Source: Psychroserpens burtonensis DSM 12212 (GTDB lineage: Bacteria; Bacteroidota; Bacteroidia; Flavobacteriales; Flavobacteriaceae). Taken from it: DNA of 64,000 nt. The notes beneath the pieces are model-generated. The model was given only the letters and a program-made list of their open reading frames with translations, did not search any database and was not told the DNA's origin. Positions 28,454-37,817 of the stretch are shown here, in pieces. Each line of letters begins with the position of its first letter. The first letter of the stretch is position 1. Location: NCBI RefSeq assembly GCF_000425305.1, contig NZ_AUDE01000022.1:1-64000 (forward strand). The letters run 5' to 3'. The position numbers and the translations under genes are program-made.

Positions 28454-28975
28454 TTATAATACTCTTCTTGCTTGAACATAAGCAAGATACCAGTAGCTTT
28501 CTGCAAGATTTGATATCATGACGCCTCTACTTGTGGACGCATGAATAAACTCCACATGACCAGGTCTGCTAGAAGTTACAATCCCAACGTGGTTGACACG
28601 TCGGTTATTTTTTTTGGTTGCAAAGAATAGCAAATCGCCCTCTTTGACTTCTTTAACATCAATCCAATCACCACGTTTAGATAAATCGCTAGTAGTTCTT
28701 GGCAATAAGATATCTTCTTTTTTAAAAGCGGTGACTACCAATCCAGAACAATCCATACCTTTTTTTGTAGTCCCTCCATATTTATAGCGCGTGCCTTCAA
28801 ACGTTTTGGCGTGCTCAATAATGTTTACGACTGTCTTTGGTGTTGCCGCAGATGGTGAAGAGTTACGTTTCTTTGTAGTCTTTGAAGTTCTTGTTTTTTT
28901 CGAAACGACGCGTTTAGATGAGTTACAACTCGCGAAAAATGCACTTAAAATAAGAATGAGAATGATTTTTTTCAT
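28454..28975 (-). CDS. NlpC/P60 family cell-wall hydrolase, lipoprotein
   Basis: 173 residues. A lipoprotein signal ends at FFASC, giving an acylated cysteine at about residue 17, and is followed by a Lys/Arg/Ser-rich linker. The C40 peptidase domain carries the catalytic cysteine in GMDCSGLVVTAF and the histidine in RRVNHVGIV, with a third polar residue (H) in VEFIHAS. It probably cleaves peptide cross-links in the wall near the outer or inner membrane. It is the first gene of the pair with comEC. Confidence 0.9.
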   Translation of the reverse strand: MKKIILILILSAFFASCNSSKRVVSKKTRTSKTTKKRNSSPSAATPKTVVNIIEHAKTFEGTRYKYGGTTKKGMDCSGLVVTAFKKEDILLPRTTSDLSKRGDWIDVKEVKEGDLLFFATKKNNRRVNHVGIVTSSRPGHVEFIHASTSRGVMISNLAESYWYLAYVQARRVL

Positions 28976-29179
28976 GTATGCCTATAGATAGGGGCTAAAA
29001 ATATAGAATTAAGAGGGCTTGTAAGACAAATAACGTTTGGGTTTTCAACAATTTTGTTTACAACCTATGATTTTGAGGTCTTCAGGTAGAGGTTCTTTTT
29101 AAGTCTGTTATAAGAAATTGCAACTATTTTTTGTAAGTTTAGTTTTAAATAAAAATAAATATGAGTTTTTTTGCTGCAA

Positions 29180-29470
29180 ATGTACTTCCGCATTGGACTT
29201 GGGGTAGATTTGAATATTATCTCTGTAATAGGCGTTTTTGCAATGCTGAGTGTTGTTGTATTCTTTTTATTAATTAACAAAATTTTCAATACGCAACCTT
29301 TGAAATTCCCAGTAAACGAAAATTTAGAACTCGAGCAATATGCTTTTGGGTTTGAAGAAACACAGGTTAATGTACAAAAGAGGTCGTTACTAATAAGAAT
29401 TATAGTTTATCTAATGGCTGTGTTATTAGTTTTCACACCTTTGAATACGCTTTTAAATATTGGTATTTAG
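29180..29470 (+). CDS. Small two-helix membrane protein, function unknown
   Basis: 96 residues from the ATG at 29180 with hydrophobic helices at about 10-34 and 74-94 and an acidic middle. The frame is open from 29165; a TTG at 29171 is an alternative start. An ATG at 29161 is out of frame only because of seven T at 29166-29172. With six T it would read MSFLLQMYFRIG and join this gene, so either the start differs or there is a single-base change. I do not recognise the family. The gene ends 10 bp from the convergent lpxB. Confidence 0.6.
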   Translation: MYFRIGLGVDLNIISVIGVFAMLSVVVFFLLINKIFNTQPLKFPVNENLELEQYAFGFEETQVNVQKRSLLIRIIVYLMAVLLVFTPLNTLLNIGI

Positions 29471-29480
29471 TGTCTTATTT

Positions 29481-30599
29481 TTATGGTTTGTCTTGTATGT
29501 TTTCATAAATCAACTTCGCCGTCTTCTCACTAGCACCTTTACCACCTAATTTTTTCTCTAACTCATAATAATCACTAAAAAGCTTTTTGCGAATATCTTT
29601 ATCTAAGATTTTTGTCAATTCCTTTTTAAGTTGTTTGGTATTTAAATCGCCTTGGATTAATTCAGTGACAACCTCGCGATCCATAATAAGATTGACGAGT
29701 GAGATATACTTTAAAGTAATAATGCGTTTTGCGATTTGGTAAGAAATAGCATTGGCTTTATAACACACCACTTGTGGTACTTTAAAAAGTGCAGTTTCTA
29801 AAGTTGCAGTCCCAGATGTCACTAAAGCTGCTGTAGAAACGCTTAATAAGTCATATGTTTTATTAGATATAAACGCAACGTTGTCTTGTTTGATGAACGG
29901 TTTGTAAAACTCGAAATCCTGACTTGGAGCACCTGCAATTACAAATTGATACTCAGGAAAATCATCAACTAGACTGAGCATAACACCTAGCATTTTTGTG
30001 ATTTCTTGCTTTCGGCTTCCTGGAAGTAGAGCGATTATCGGTTTTTCAGATAAATCATGCTTATCTCTAAATTGAAATGGGTTGACTTGTATTCTATCTG
30101 CTATAGCATCAATTAATGGATGGCCAACAAAGTTCACATCATAGTTATACTTGGCATAAAATTCTTTTTCAAACGGAAGAATCACATACATAGCATCCAC
30201 GTCCTGTTTGATTTTTTCAACACGACTTGCTCTAGAGGCCCAAACTTGTGGTGCAATATAATAATGCGTTTTAAAATGTAGTTCTTTTGCCCATTTGGCA
30301 ATGCGCAAATTAAACCCTGAATTATCAATGAAAATAATAACATCTGGTTGAAATTTTTCAATATCAGACTTACAAAATTTTATGAGTCCGAGAATTTTCC
30401 GAAGGTTGAAAATAACTTCAGCAAAACCCATAAACTGGCGTTCTTTGTAGTGCTTAACTAAATTGCCTCCAACGGCTTGCATCAAGTCGCCTCCCCAAAA
30501 TCTAATATCGGCATTAACGTCTTGTTGATATAATGCTTTCATTAAATTGGATGCATGAAGATCTCCAGAGGCTTCGCCAGCTATGATGTAATATTTCAT
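29481..30599 (-). CDS. lpxB: Lipid-A-disaccharide synthase
   Basis: Glycosyltransferase family 19 enzyme joining UDP-diacylglucosamine and lipid X in lipid A synthesis at the inner membrane. Visible family blocks are AGEASGDLHASNLM at the N-terminus, FIDNSGFNLRIAKWAK, YYIAPQVWASR, LPGSRKQEI and SGTATLETAL. 372 residues, normal length. It is the last gene of a minus-strand group surE, small membrane protein, lpxB. Its presence confirms an LPS-bearing envelope, consistent with lptC in the window. Confidence 0.96.
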   Translation of the reverse strand: MKYYIIAGEASGDLHASNLMKALYQQDVNADIRFWGGDLMQAVGGNLVKHYKERQFMGFAEVIFNLRKILGLIKFCKSDIEKFQPDVIIFIDNSGFNLRIAKWAKELHFKTHYYIAPQVWASRASRVEKIKQDVDAMYVILPFEKEFYAKYNYDVNFVGHPLIDAIADRIQVNPFQFRDKHDLSEKPIIALLPGSRKQEITKMLGVMLSLVDDFPEYQFVIAGAPSQDFEFYKPFIKQDNVAFISNKTYDLLSVSTAALVTSGTATLETALFKVPQVVCYKANAISYQIAKRIITLKYISLVNLIMDREVVTELIQGDLNTKQLKKELTKILDKDIRKKLFSDYYELEKKLGGKGASEKTAKLIYENIQDKP

Positions 30600-30687
30600 G
30601 TGTATTTAATATTGTTTTTTAATGGTCACACGGTGTTTGCTAATAATCGTTTTCTTGAGGTATTTTCTTATAACACGCTCGTTTCAT

Positions 30688-30972
30688 CTAAAAAAATCTA
30701 ATAATTAAAGTTGTTATGGCTACAAGCACAGTTGCAATAAGTACACCTTGTGCTCTATGGTCTTGATTCTTGTTTATAAATAAGAAAAACGCGCCTAAAT
30801 TTAAGATGGCTCCCATACTCATCAATTTAGCAAAAACACCTTGATTAAGTGCAATTTGAAGCGAATCGTTTAAAGAGTTCCCTTTTCCGAAGAACAATAG
30901 AACCAAAATAAGTCCAACAATACTGCATATCAAGCCTGTGACAATACCAATGGTTGTGTTTTTATTTTTCAT
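30688..30972 (-). CDS. Small membrane protein, function unknown
   Basis: 94 residues with three hydrophobic segments (about 8-27, 43-63 and 74-92). Its start overlaps the last 11 bp of surE, which indicates translational coupling. It lies 88 bp before lpxB on the same strand. It resembles short conserved membrane proteins found between surE and lpxB in flavobacteria, but I can assign no function. Confidence 0.72.
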   Translation of the reverse strand: MKNKNTTIGIVTGLICSIVGLILVLLFFGKGNSLNDSLQIALNQGVFAKLMSMGAILNLGAFFLFINKNQDHRAQGVLIATVLVAITTLIIRFF

Positions 30973-31741
30973 TAAAATCCCATGTATTTAATTCTTGAAT
31001 ACTATGATGTGCAGTCAAATCAAATTGAACTGGAACTACAGAGACATAGCCATTTGCTAAAGCCCATTCGTCTGTGTCTTCACCTTTATCTAAATTTACA
31101 AATTTGCCAGTAAGCCAGTAGTAATCTTTGCCATTAGGGCTTTTACGCTGATCAAACACTTCTTCCCAATTTGCTTTTGCCTGTCTGCAAACTTTAATCC
31201 CTTTTAGTTCTGTAGTATCTAGTTTTGGGAAATTGACATTTAAAACAGTACCACTATCAAGGCCATGTTTTAATACGTTCTCTGCAATGGTTTTGATATA
31301 AGCTTTGCAATGATCAAAGTTGGCATTCCAATTATAGTCGCATAATGAAAATCCAATGGCAGGAATACCTTCAATACCAGCTTCTATTGCAGCACTCATC
31401 GTACCCGAATAAATAACATTAATTGAGGAGTTTGATCCATGATTTATGCCAGATACACATAAATCTGGTCGTCTATCTAAAATTTGCTTAACGCCAAGTT
31501 TCACACAATCTGCTGGAGTACCAGAGCTGCTATATTCTAATTGATTACCATTGCCTATCGTCACTTTTTCAATATGAAGTGTGGAGTTAATGGTAATAGC
31601 ATGTCCCATTCCACTTTGCGGACTATCGGGAGCTACCACAACAACGTCTCCAATGGTATTCATAACTTCTATTAAAGTTCTAATTCCTGGAGCTGTGATT
31701 CCGTCATCGTTGGTGACCAAAATAAGTGGCTTTTTAGGCAT
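30962..31741 (-). CDS. surE: 5'-nucleotidase SurE
   Basis: Metal-dependent phosphatase acting on nucleoside monophosphates, linked to stationary-phase survival. The metal site appears in LVTNDDGITAPG (D12, D13), with PDSPQSGMGHAIT and SGINHGSNSS further on. 259 residues, typical. First gene of the surE / membrane protein / lpxB group. No unusual features. Confidence 0.95.
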   Translation of the reverse strand: MPKKPLILVTNDDGITAPGIRTLIEVMNTIGDVVVVAPDSPQSGMGHAITINSTLHIEKVTIGNGNQLEYSSSGTPADCVKLGVKQILDRRPDLCVSGINHGSNSSINVIYSGTMSAAIEAGIEGIPAIGFSLCDYNWNANFDHCKAYIKTIAENVLKHGLDSGTVLNVNFPKLDTTELKGIKVCRQAKANWEEVFDQRKSPNGKDYYWLTGKFVNLDKGEDTDEWALANGYVSVVPVQFDLTAHHSIQELNTWDFNEK

Positions 31742-31959
31742 ATGTATCGATTGTGTTTTCTAAATTATTTGCTACTGCTAAAATACATAAAGACCCTTGA
31801 AATTCCTATAAATATAGGTTTAACAAAAATTTATAAGCGTCTCGTTTTATTGGCATGGTTTTTTCTGTTACTTTAGTAGAAATTATGTAAATAACCTACA
31901 TGTTCTATTAACTTAAAAGATTTTATGTTAATATAATTTACATTAAAAATATGATTCAT

Positions 31960-34155
31960 ATGATGAAGAGGAATTATAAACTGTCGCTACTAGTATTACT
32001 TTTAGCCTTTGCTTCGTGCAGTTTTACGACCAAAAAATTTCAAGACCCTAATAAAGATAAACTGTTAATTCAGTTAGTTACTTACGTTTTAGAGCAAGGT
32101 CACTTTAGTCCGCAAGATATTAATGACAGTTTTTCAGAACAAGTGTTCACTGACTATTTAGAGCAGTTAGATCCATTTAAGCGTTATTTTTATGCATCAG
32201 ACATTGAAGAGTTTGAAGTTTATAAAAATCAGCTAGATGATCAAATTAAAGCTTACGATTTATCGTTTTTTAATTTGACGCATGAGCGTTTGTTGAAGCG
32301 TATTTCAGAATCTAAGGACGTTTACAAAGAAGTCCTGTCTAGGCCTTTTGATTTTTCGGTTGCTGAGGATTTTTCAACAGACTATGAGAAACTGGAGTAT
32401 GTAAATTCAAAGAAGGAAATGAAAGAGCGTTGGAGACAGCAACTTAAATTTTCTACAATTGCTAATTATGATGATTTGATCTCTGATCAAGAAATGGCGA
32501 GTAAAACTAGTGTGGCTTTGGGTGATATGAGTGATGTTGAAAGAAGAAAGCTTCAAGAAGATAACACAATTAGAAAGAAGGAAAAGAAGTCCGTAAAAAA
32601 AATAGAAGTAGAAGCTAGAGAAGTAACAAAAAGTTCTTTAGATGAGCTTTATGATTTTATAGATGACAGACAACGTAAAGATTGGTTTTCGGTCTATATT
32701 AATGCTATTGTAGAGGAGTTTGATCCCCATACATACTATTTTGCACCAGAAGATAAAGATCGTTTTGATGTTGCCATGTCTGGTAATTTTGAAGGTATTG
32801 GGGCAAGACTTCAGAAAAAAATGGATGCAACTATTGTGAATGAAATCATTAGTGGTGGTCCAGCTTGGAGACAAAACCAATTAGAAGTCGGTGATCAAAT
32901 AATGAAAGTGCGCCAAGGAGACGAAACAGAAAGTATTACTATCGTTGGTATGCGTTTAGAGGATGCTATCAAATTCATTAAAGGACCAAAAGGAACAGAT
33001 GTTGTACTAACACTTAAAAAAGTAGACGGTACTATAGAGGACGTTACAATTACAAGAGATGTTGTGGAGCTAGAAGAAACCTATGCTAAGTCATCTACAG
33101 TAATTAAAGACGATAAGAAATTTGGAGTGATAAACCTACCTAAGTTTTATGTAGATTTTGAAGACTATAAGAAGCGTAATGCAGCATCAGATATTAAATT
33201 AGAAATAGAACGATTAAAAGAAGAAGGAGTAGAAGGTATCGTACTTGATTTAAGAAATAATGGAGGTGGATCTTTACAGACTGTGGTTGATATGGGTGGG
33301 CTTTTTATAGAGGAAGGCCCAATCGTACAAGTTAAAACAGCTGGAGAGCCAAAAGAAATTTTAAATGATAGAGATAAATCTATTGTTTGGGATGGACCGC
33401 TAGTGATATTGGTAAATGAATTATCAGCTTCGGCTTCAGAGATCTTAGCTGCAGCAATGCAAGATTATAAAAGGGCTATTGTTATTGGTAGTGAGCAAAC
33501 GTACGGCAAAGGAACAGTACAAAACGTCTTAGACTTAAACCGTATGGTAAGACAAAATAGTGAAGGCGATATGGGAGCCTTAAAGTTTACAACTCAAAAA
33601 TTTTATAGAATTAATGGCGGTTCAACACAACTAGAAGGTGTTAAGAGTGACGTGGTTGTTCCAGATCGTTATAGTTATATTGATATAGGAGAAAAAGATC
33701 AGGAAAACCCGTTAGCGTGGGACAAGATTGAGCCCGCAGAGTTTAAAGTTTGGAGTAGTTACTACGATTTTGATACGACCATCGCGAACAGTAAAGAGCG
33801 TATGGCAACTAACGAGCAGTTAAAATTAATTGATGCTAATGCGCAATGGGTAAAGAGAATTAGAGATAGAGAAATGTACTCTCTAAATTATGACGATTAT
33901 AAAAAAACCTTAGAGGTTAATCAAGAAGAGTCTAAGAGTTTTGAAAAAATATCAGATTATACAACAAACTTAACATTTCAATCTTTACCGTATGAAATGA
34001 AATTAATGGATAAAGATTCTGTTTTATTAGAGAAACGTGACCGCTGGCACACAAGTTTAAGCAAGGATGTTTACATTGAAGAGGCGCTTAATGTATTAAA
34101 TGATCTCAAAATGACTTATGATATTAAAAAAGTTGCGACGTCTGTAAAAAATTAG
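31960..34155 (+). CDS. prc: Carboxy-terminal (tail-specific) processing protease, S41 family
   Basis: Large periplasmic protease with a lipoprotein-type start. From the ATG at 31960 or 31963 the leader ends at LAFASC, giving a lipidated cysteine. The frame also has an ATG at 31951, which only adds three residues. Order of domains: Prc N-terminal region (about 30-230), PDZ (about 240-330), S41 core with LDLRNNGGGSL and the catalytic serine in ELSASASEI, with lysine in QTYGKGTVQ, then a C-terminal DUF3340-like region. About 731 residues. It degrades or trims proteins from their C-terminus. It lies 1 bp before an OppC-like permease gene. Confidence 0.92.
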   Translation: MMKRNYKLSLLVLLLAFASCSFTTKKFQDPNKDKLLIQLVTYVLEQGHFSPQDINDSFSEQVFTDYLEQLDPFKRYFYASDIEEFEVYKNQLDDQIKAYDLSFFNLTHERLLKRISESKDVYKEVLSRPFDFSVAEDFSTDYEKLEYVNSKKEMKERWRQQLKFSTIANYDDLISDQEMASKTSVALGDMSDVERRKLQEDNTIRKKEKKSVKKIEVEAREVTKSSLDELYDFIDDRQRKDWFSVYINAIVEEFDPHTYYFAPEDKDRFDVAMSGNFEGIGARLQKKMDATIVNEIISGGPAWRQNQLEVGDQIMKVRQGDETESITIVGMRLEDAIKFIKGPKGTDVVLTLKKVDGTIEDVTITRDVVELEETYAKSSTVIKDDKKFGVINLPKFYVDFEDYKKRNAASDIKLEIERLKEEGVEGIVLDLRNNGGGSLQTVVDMGGLFIEEGPIVQVKTAGEPKEILNDRDKSIVWDGPLVILVNELSASASEILAAAMQDYKRAIVIGSEQTYGKGTVQNVLDLNRMVRQNSEGDMGALKFTTQKFYRINGGSTQLEGVKSDVVVPDRYSYIDIGEKDQENPLAWDKIEPAEFKVWSSYYDFDTTIANSKERMATNEQLKLIDANAQWVKRIRDREMYSLNYDDYKKTLEVNQEESKSFEKISDYTTNLTFQSLPYEMKLMDKDSVLLEKRDRWHTSLSKDVYIEEALNVLNDLKMTYDIKKVATSVKN

Positions 34156-34156
34156 A

Positions 34157-35251
34157 ATGCATAAAACTAGCGACTCATTATCACAATTAGCGCTCCGAAA
34201 GTTCAAAAAGAACTTTTGGGGCGTTTTGAGTTTTTGGTTAATTGTGACAATTGGCCTACTGTCACTGTTCGCTTATGTGATTGCTCCAGACGATTCTCCA
34301 AACGCAAATGAAATGCACCTGTCAATCCATTCACAACGACCAGGTTTTGAAGTGCAAATGCTTAATATCCCTTCGGAAATTGAAAACCGTCAATCTCTGG
34401 TCTCAAAATTATTATTTGGAACACAGAGCAGCGATTTGGACATTCCGATTTCTAGTTATGAGGTAGAGAATAATGTGCTGTATTATACTGAATACGCTAT
34501 GGATGGATTAGTAGGAGCAGATAAGTCAGTTAATTTAAGGGTCTTTCCTAACAACGATTATAAATCCTATATTCAAAATAAAACCTTTGTATTCGGTACA
34601 GACAAATATGGACGAGATCTTCTTAGTCGTGTTTTAATAGGCTCTAGGATATCATTTTCTATTGGATTTATCGCTGTTTTTATATCGTTAATAATTGGTA
34701 TTTTCTTCGGAAGTATAGCAGGGTATTATGGAGGAAAAATAGATGCCTTTATTATGTGGATCATTAATGTTACCTGGTCTATCCCTACACTTTTATTAGT
34801 AATAGCTATAACTTTGGCTTTGGGCAAAGGGTTTTGGCAAGTCTTTATTGCCGTAGGTTTAACAATGTGGGTAGAGGTGGCAAGAGTGGTGAGAGGTCAA
34901 ATTATTAGTGCTAAAGAAATGCAATATGTCACAGCAGCTCGAGCACTAGGTTTTAATGATGTTAGAATCATTACCAAACACATTCTGCCCAATATAATGG
35001 CGCCAATTATTGTGATTTCTGCTGCTAATTTTGCAGCCGCAATTCTTATTGAAAGCGGATTAAGTTTTCTTGGTATTGGAGCACAACCACCAATGGCAAG
35101 TTGGGGAGCCATGATAAAAGATCATTATAATTATATTATTCTCGGGAAACCATTTTTAGCCATCATACCTGGTATTTGTATTATGGTATTAGTGATGGCA
35201 TTTATGCTAATTGGTAATGCGTTGCGAGATGCGTTAGATGTGAAAACCTAG
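34157..35251 (+). CDS. ABC transporter permease, OppC/DppC type
   Basis: 364-residue permease. It has one N-terminal helix (about residues 22-43), a long periplasmic stretch, and a binding-protein-dependent transport domain with five helices that starts at about 160. The EAA-loop signature appears as AARALGFNDVRIITKHILPN. The family imports oligopeptides, dipeptides or nickel. The partner permease, ATPases and binding protein are not in the neighbourhood, so the complex must be encoded in pieces. Its stop codon shares the palindrome CTAG with that of the convergent sulfotransferase gene. Confidence 0.9.
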   Translation: MHKTSDSLSQLALRKFKKNFWGVLSFWLIVTIGLLSLFAYVIAPDDSPNANEMHLSIHSQRPGFEVQMLNIPSEIENRQSLVSKLLFGTQSSDLDIPISSYEVENNVLYYTEYAMDGLVGADKSVNLRVFPNNDYKSYIQNKTFVFGTDKYGRDLLSRVLIGSRISFSIGFIAVFISLIIGIFFGSIAGYYGGKIDAFIMWIINVTWSIPTLLLVIAITLALGKGFWQVFIAVGLTMWVEVARVVRGQIISAKEMQYVTAARALGFNDVRIITKHILPNIMAPIIVISAANFAAAILIESGLSFLGIGAQPPMASWGAMIKDHYNYIILGKPFLAIIPGICIMVLVMAFMLIGNALRDALDVKT

Positions 35252-36054
35252 AGCTTTAACCACTTAGAAAGATTTCTATTTGTGAGTTTTTCAATAGCCC
35301 TAATATCATCAGCAACGCTATTAATAATATGTTTTTTTGTTGCTTGAGTTAGTTGAGGTTTTGAATCTATAAAGTCTCTATTGAAGTAGTTCTTAATAAT
35401 TAATCCAACTTTTTTAAACTTCTCCCAAATAGTTTTAGGATTGTCGTATGTGTAATGTAAGACGCGTCTATTAAAACTTTTATTACTATTTATTGATGAT
35501 ATATCAATATCTAATTGGTCAATGTCAAGAAATCTATAAACGGTATTCAGAACTTCTTGAGGCTTAGTAATAAAGTCTTCAAAAAATAAAAGTAGCACTC
35601 TATCTCTGCCAAATTGCTCAATATAAGGAGTTATTTGTGTGGCGTATTGAGACGTATTAATATAATGCTCGTTTTGAGAGATAGCCTCGTTTATATCTTG
35701 CAGTTGCTCATAGCCTCTGTTGTACGTGTGTGTGTAATGTGAAACAATACGATCAATGGGATGGCGCATAATGTAAATGAGTTTCATCTCAGGATTATAC
35801 TCAAATATATCTGTGTATATGTTCTTATTGAAAGAAGGGTGTTTGGTGTAATTTGTAGAGCCTTCGCCATATAATTTTGCTTTGCTTGTAAATAAAGCGT
35901 GGTACTCTGAAATATGGTGTCTCCAATCTATTTTGCTAAAAAATTGAGGTTCTTTAGGGTTACTAAAGCAAATATCGGGATGTAGGGCGAGCCCGTTACT
36001 CAAACTAGTAGTAGCTGATTTTGCAGAACCTATAATAAGAAAATTAACTTTCAA
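35248..36054 (-). CDS. PAPS-dependent sulfotransferase family protein
   Basis: 268 residues. The 5'-phosphosulfate loop is IGSAKSATTSLSNGL near the N-terminus (residues 7-21), and the 3'-phosphate motif is in RHPIDRIVSHYTH with its serine. This pattern matches heparan-type and bacterial sulfotransferases acting on glycans or lipids; the acceptor is unknown. It ends the minus-strand group hydrolase, engB, sulfotransferase, starting 10 bp after engB. Its stop overlaps that of the convergent permease gene. Confidence 0.88.
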   Translation of the reverse strand: MKVNFLIIGSAKSATTSLSNGLALHPDICFSNPKEPQFFSKIDWRHHISEYHALFTSKAKLYGEGSTNYTKHPSFNKNIYTDIFEYNPEMKLIYIMRHPIDRIVSHYTHTYNRGYEQLQDINEAISQNEHYINTSQYATQITPYIEQFGRDRVLLLFFEDFITKPQEVLNTVYRFLDIDQLDIDISSINSNKSFNRRVLHYTYDNPKTIWEKFKKVGLIIKNYFNRDFIDSKPQLTQATKKHIINSVADDIRAIEKLTNRNLSKWLKL

Positions 36055-36064
36055 GTTTTAGAAT

Positions 36065-36673
36065 TTAGCGCAGGGCTTCAATTTCTGTATTAGTATCCTG
36101 TATATATTGTAAGACCTCGTCTCTTCCAATAGTTTTTGATGATGAGGTGACAAAATGATTTGGTACGGCTTCCCAAGTTTCGAGCAGTTTTTTACAATAG
36201 GCTTCAACATTACGCTCAATAGCCAATGGTTTGAGTTTATCTGCTTTTGTGAAAATGATAGAAAATGGTACCTGACTAACACCTAAATATTCCATAAACT
36301 CTAAGTCAATCTTTTGAGGTTCGTGTCTAATATCTACGAGTACAAAGGCAGAAACTAATTGAATGCGCTTCTCAAAATAATTAGTGATAAATTTTTGGAA
36401 CTTTCGTTTAGCAGTTTTAGAAACTTTAGCATATCCATAACCAGGTAAATCTACTAAAAACCACTCTTTATTAATCAAGAAATGATTGATAAGTTGAGTC
36501 TTTCCTGGTCTACCTGATATTTTAGCTAAGTTTTTATGATTGGTAATCATGTTGATTAGTGACGATTTTCCAACATTACTTCGGCCAATAAAGGCGTATT
36601 CAGGTATCTGATCTTTTGGACATTTGTCCACTTCAGAATTACTTACAATAAATTCAGCTGTTTTAATTTTCAT
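36065..36673 (-). CDS. engB: Ribosome-biogenesis GTPase EngB (YihA/YsxC)
   Basis: Essential TrmE-Era-EngA-EngB-type GTPase that assists assembly of the large ribosomal subunit. G motifs are clear: G1 GRSNVGKSS (30-38), G2 in [10 protein letters not shown]3 [10 protein letters not shown] and G4 TKADKL. The length of 202 residues is standard. It lies between an alpha/beta hydrolase and a sulfotransferase on the minus strand. Confidence 0.96.
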   Translation of the reverse strand: MKIKTAEFIVSNSEVDKCPKDQIPEYAFIGRSNVGKSSLINMITNHKNLAKISGRPGKTQLINHFLINKEWFLVDLPGYGYAKVSKTAKRKFQKFITNYFEKRIQLVSAFVLVDIRHEPQKIDLEFMEYLGVSQVPFSIIFTKADKLKPLAIERNVEAYCKKLLETWEAVPNHFVTSSSKTIGRDEVLQYIQDTNTEIEALR

Positions 36674-36756
36674 CTTGAGTTCCCATGATATTGGGAATCT
36701 ATTTTGGTTATAGCATCAATTTTCAATGCTTTTCAGTTTTAGTTTTGAATGGAGCC

Positions 36757-37521
36757 TTAAAGGCCCTTTTTTTCTAGCCAATCATTTAGAATGCGATTGA
36801 ACTCTTGAGGATGCTCCATCATAGCAGCATGGCCACATTTGTCAATCCAAAATAATTCAGAATTCGGCAAAAGTTCATTGAATTCCGTTCCTACTTCTGG
36901 AGGAGTAACGGTATCATTTTTTCCCCAAACAATGCAAACTGGTAATTTCATATTTGGTAAATCCTTAGACATATTGTGACGTATTGCACTTTTTGCTATG
37001 GCAACGGTTTTTATGAGTTTATTTCTATCATTTACAGTTTCAAATACTTCGTCAACAATGGCTTTAGTTGCCACTTTAGGGTCATAAAACACGTCTTGTG
37101 CTTTTTTCTTTATGACCTCATAGTCACCACGTTTTGTGTAGCCTCCACCCATAGCACTTTCATATAAACCAGAACTTCCGGTTATGATGAGTGCCTTAAC
37201 TTTTTTTGGATATAATTTTGTGTGATAGAGACCAATGTGTCCACCAAGCGAATTTCCAAGTAAAATAACCTCTTCAAGTTCTAAGAATTCTATAAAATCA
37301 TGCAAGTAGTTTGCGAAGCTTTTAACATTGGTTTTTAGCAATGACATGCCGTAAATTGGTAACTCGGGAATAATAACCTTGTAGCCTTTCTCACTAAAAT
37401 AGTCTGTAACAGCATCAAAGTTACTTAAGCCGCCCATCAGTCCATGTAAAATGATCATTGGTTTGCCTTCTCCTACTTCAATATAGCTGTAATCTTTTTC
37501 CTTTCTTAAACGGTGTGCCAT
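36757..37521 (-). CDS. Alpha/beta hydrolase
   Basis: 254 residues of the alpha/beta-hydrolase fold. The oxyanion region is in ILHGLMGGLSNF, the nucleophile elbow is GNSLGG (serine near residue 96), the acid is in WGKNDTVTPP, and the histidine is in CGHAAMMEHP. The sequence is close to ester or carbon-carbon hydrolases of the MhpC group, but the substrate cannot be read from it. A -7-like box lies 27-34 bp upstream. It heads a minus-strand group with engB, divergent from mraZ. Confidence 0.88.
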   Translation of the reverse strand: MAHRLRKEKDYSYIEVGEGKPMIILHGLMGGLSNFDAVTDYFSEKGYKVIIPELPIYGMSLLKTNVKSFANYLHDFIEFLELEEVILLGNSLGGHIGLYHTKLYPKKVKALIITGSSGLYESAMGGGYTKRGDYEVIKKKAQDVFYDPKVATKAIVDEVFETVNDRNKLIKTVAIAKSAIRHNMSKDLPNMKLPVCIVWGKNDTVTPPEVGTEFNELLPNSELFWIDKCGHAAMMEHPQEFNRILNDWLEKKGL

Positions 37522-37547
37522 TAATAGTTAGTCATTTTGCTTTAAAA

Positions 37548-37555
37548 CAAATATA
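37548..37555 (-). promoter_or_regulatory. Candidate -7 box of the hydrolase/engB group
   Basis: TATATTTG on the minus strand, 27 bp from the hydrolase ATG. No matching -33 box at the standard distance. Confidence 0.45.
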
Positions 37556-37739
37556 GGTATTTCAATTAGAACATGGCACATTATTTATCGCTCCAAAGTT
37601 TCTTACAACTTAAGATATGAACAATTAGAAAAGGGTTTTAATTTGAGGAATTAGGGCTTTGGTAATAAGTGTTTTATGTTTATTTATTTGGAAATAAGTA
37701 ACATCTATTTTAATGCTAATTACATATTTATTAACAAAT

Positions 37740-37764
37740 GTGGAGTAGAGTGGTAAATAGTGGT
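37740..37764 (+). promoter_or_regulatory. Probable MraZ operator: three GTGG repeats at 10 bp spacing
   Basis: GTGGA, GTGGT and GTGGT start at 37740, 37750 and 37760, an exact 10 bp period, 12-36 bp upstream of the -7 box of mraZ. Known MraZ sites are three or more direct TGGG-like or GTGG-like repeats at one-helical-turn spacing upstream of mraZ. The match in number, spacing and position supports autoregulation. Confidence 0.72.
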
Positions 37765-37775
37765 AAAATTTTCAA

Positions 37776-37783
37776 TATATTTG
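37776..37783 (+). promoter_or_regulatory. -7 box of the dcw promoter
   Basis: TATATTTG, an exact TAnnTTTG match, about 35 bp before the mraZ ATG. The GTGG repeats occupy the -33 region, so bound MraZ would block polymerase. Confidence 0.6.
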
Positions 37784-37817
37784 AATCTTAATCGTTACTC
37801 TAAGTAAATCAGTCATT

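Larger units (their letters stand above)
37522..37817. other. Divergent intergenic region, hydrolase / mraZ
   Basis: About 300 bp holding a hydrolase promoter on the minus strand near 37550 and the dcw operator and promoter on the plus strand at 37740-37783. The middle (37560-37735) is AT-rich without recognisable features. Confidence 0.6.
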
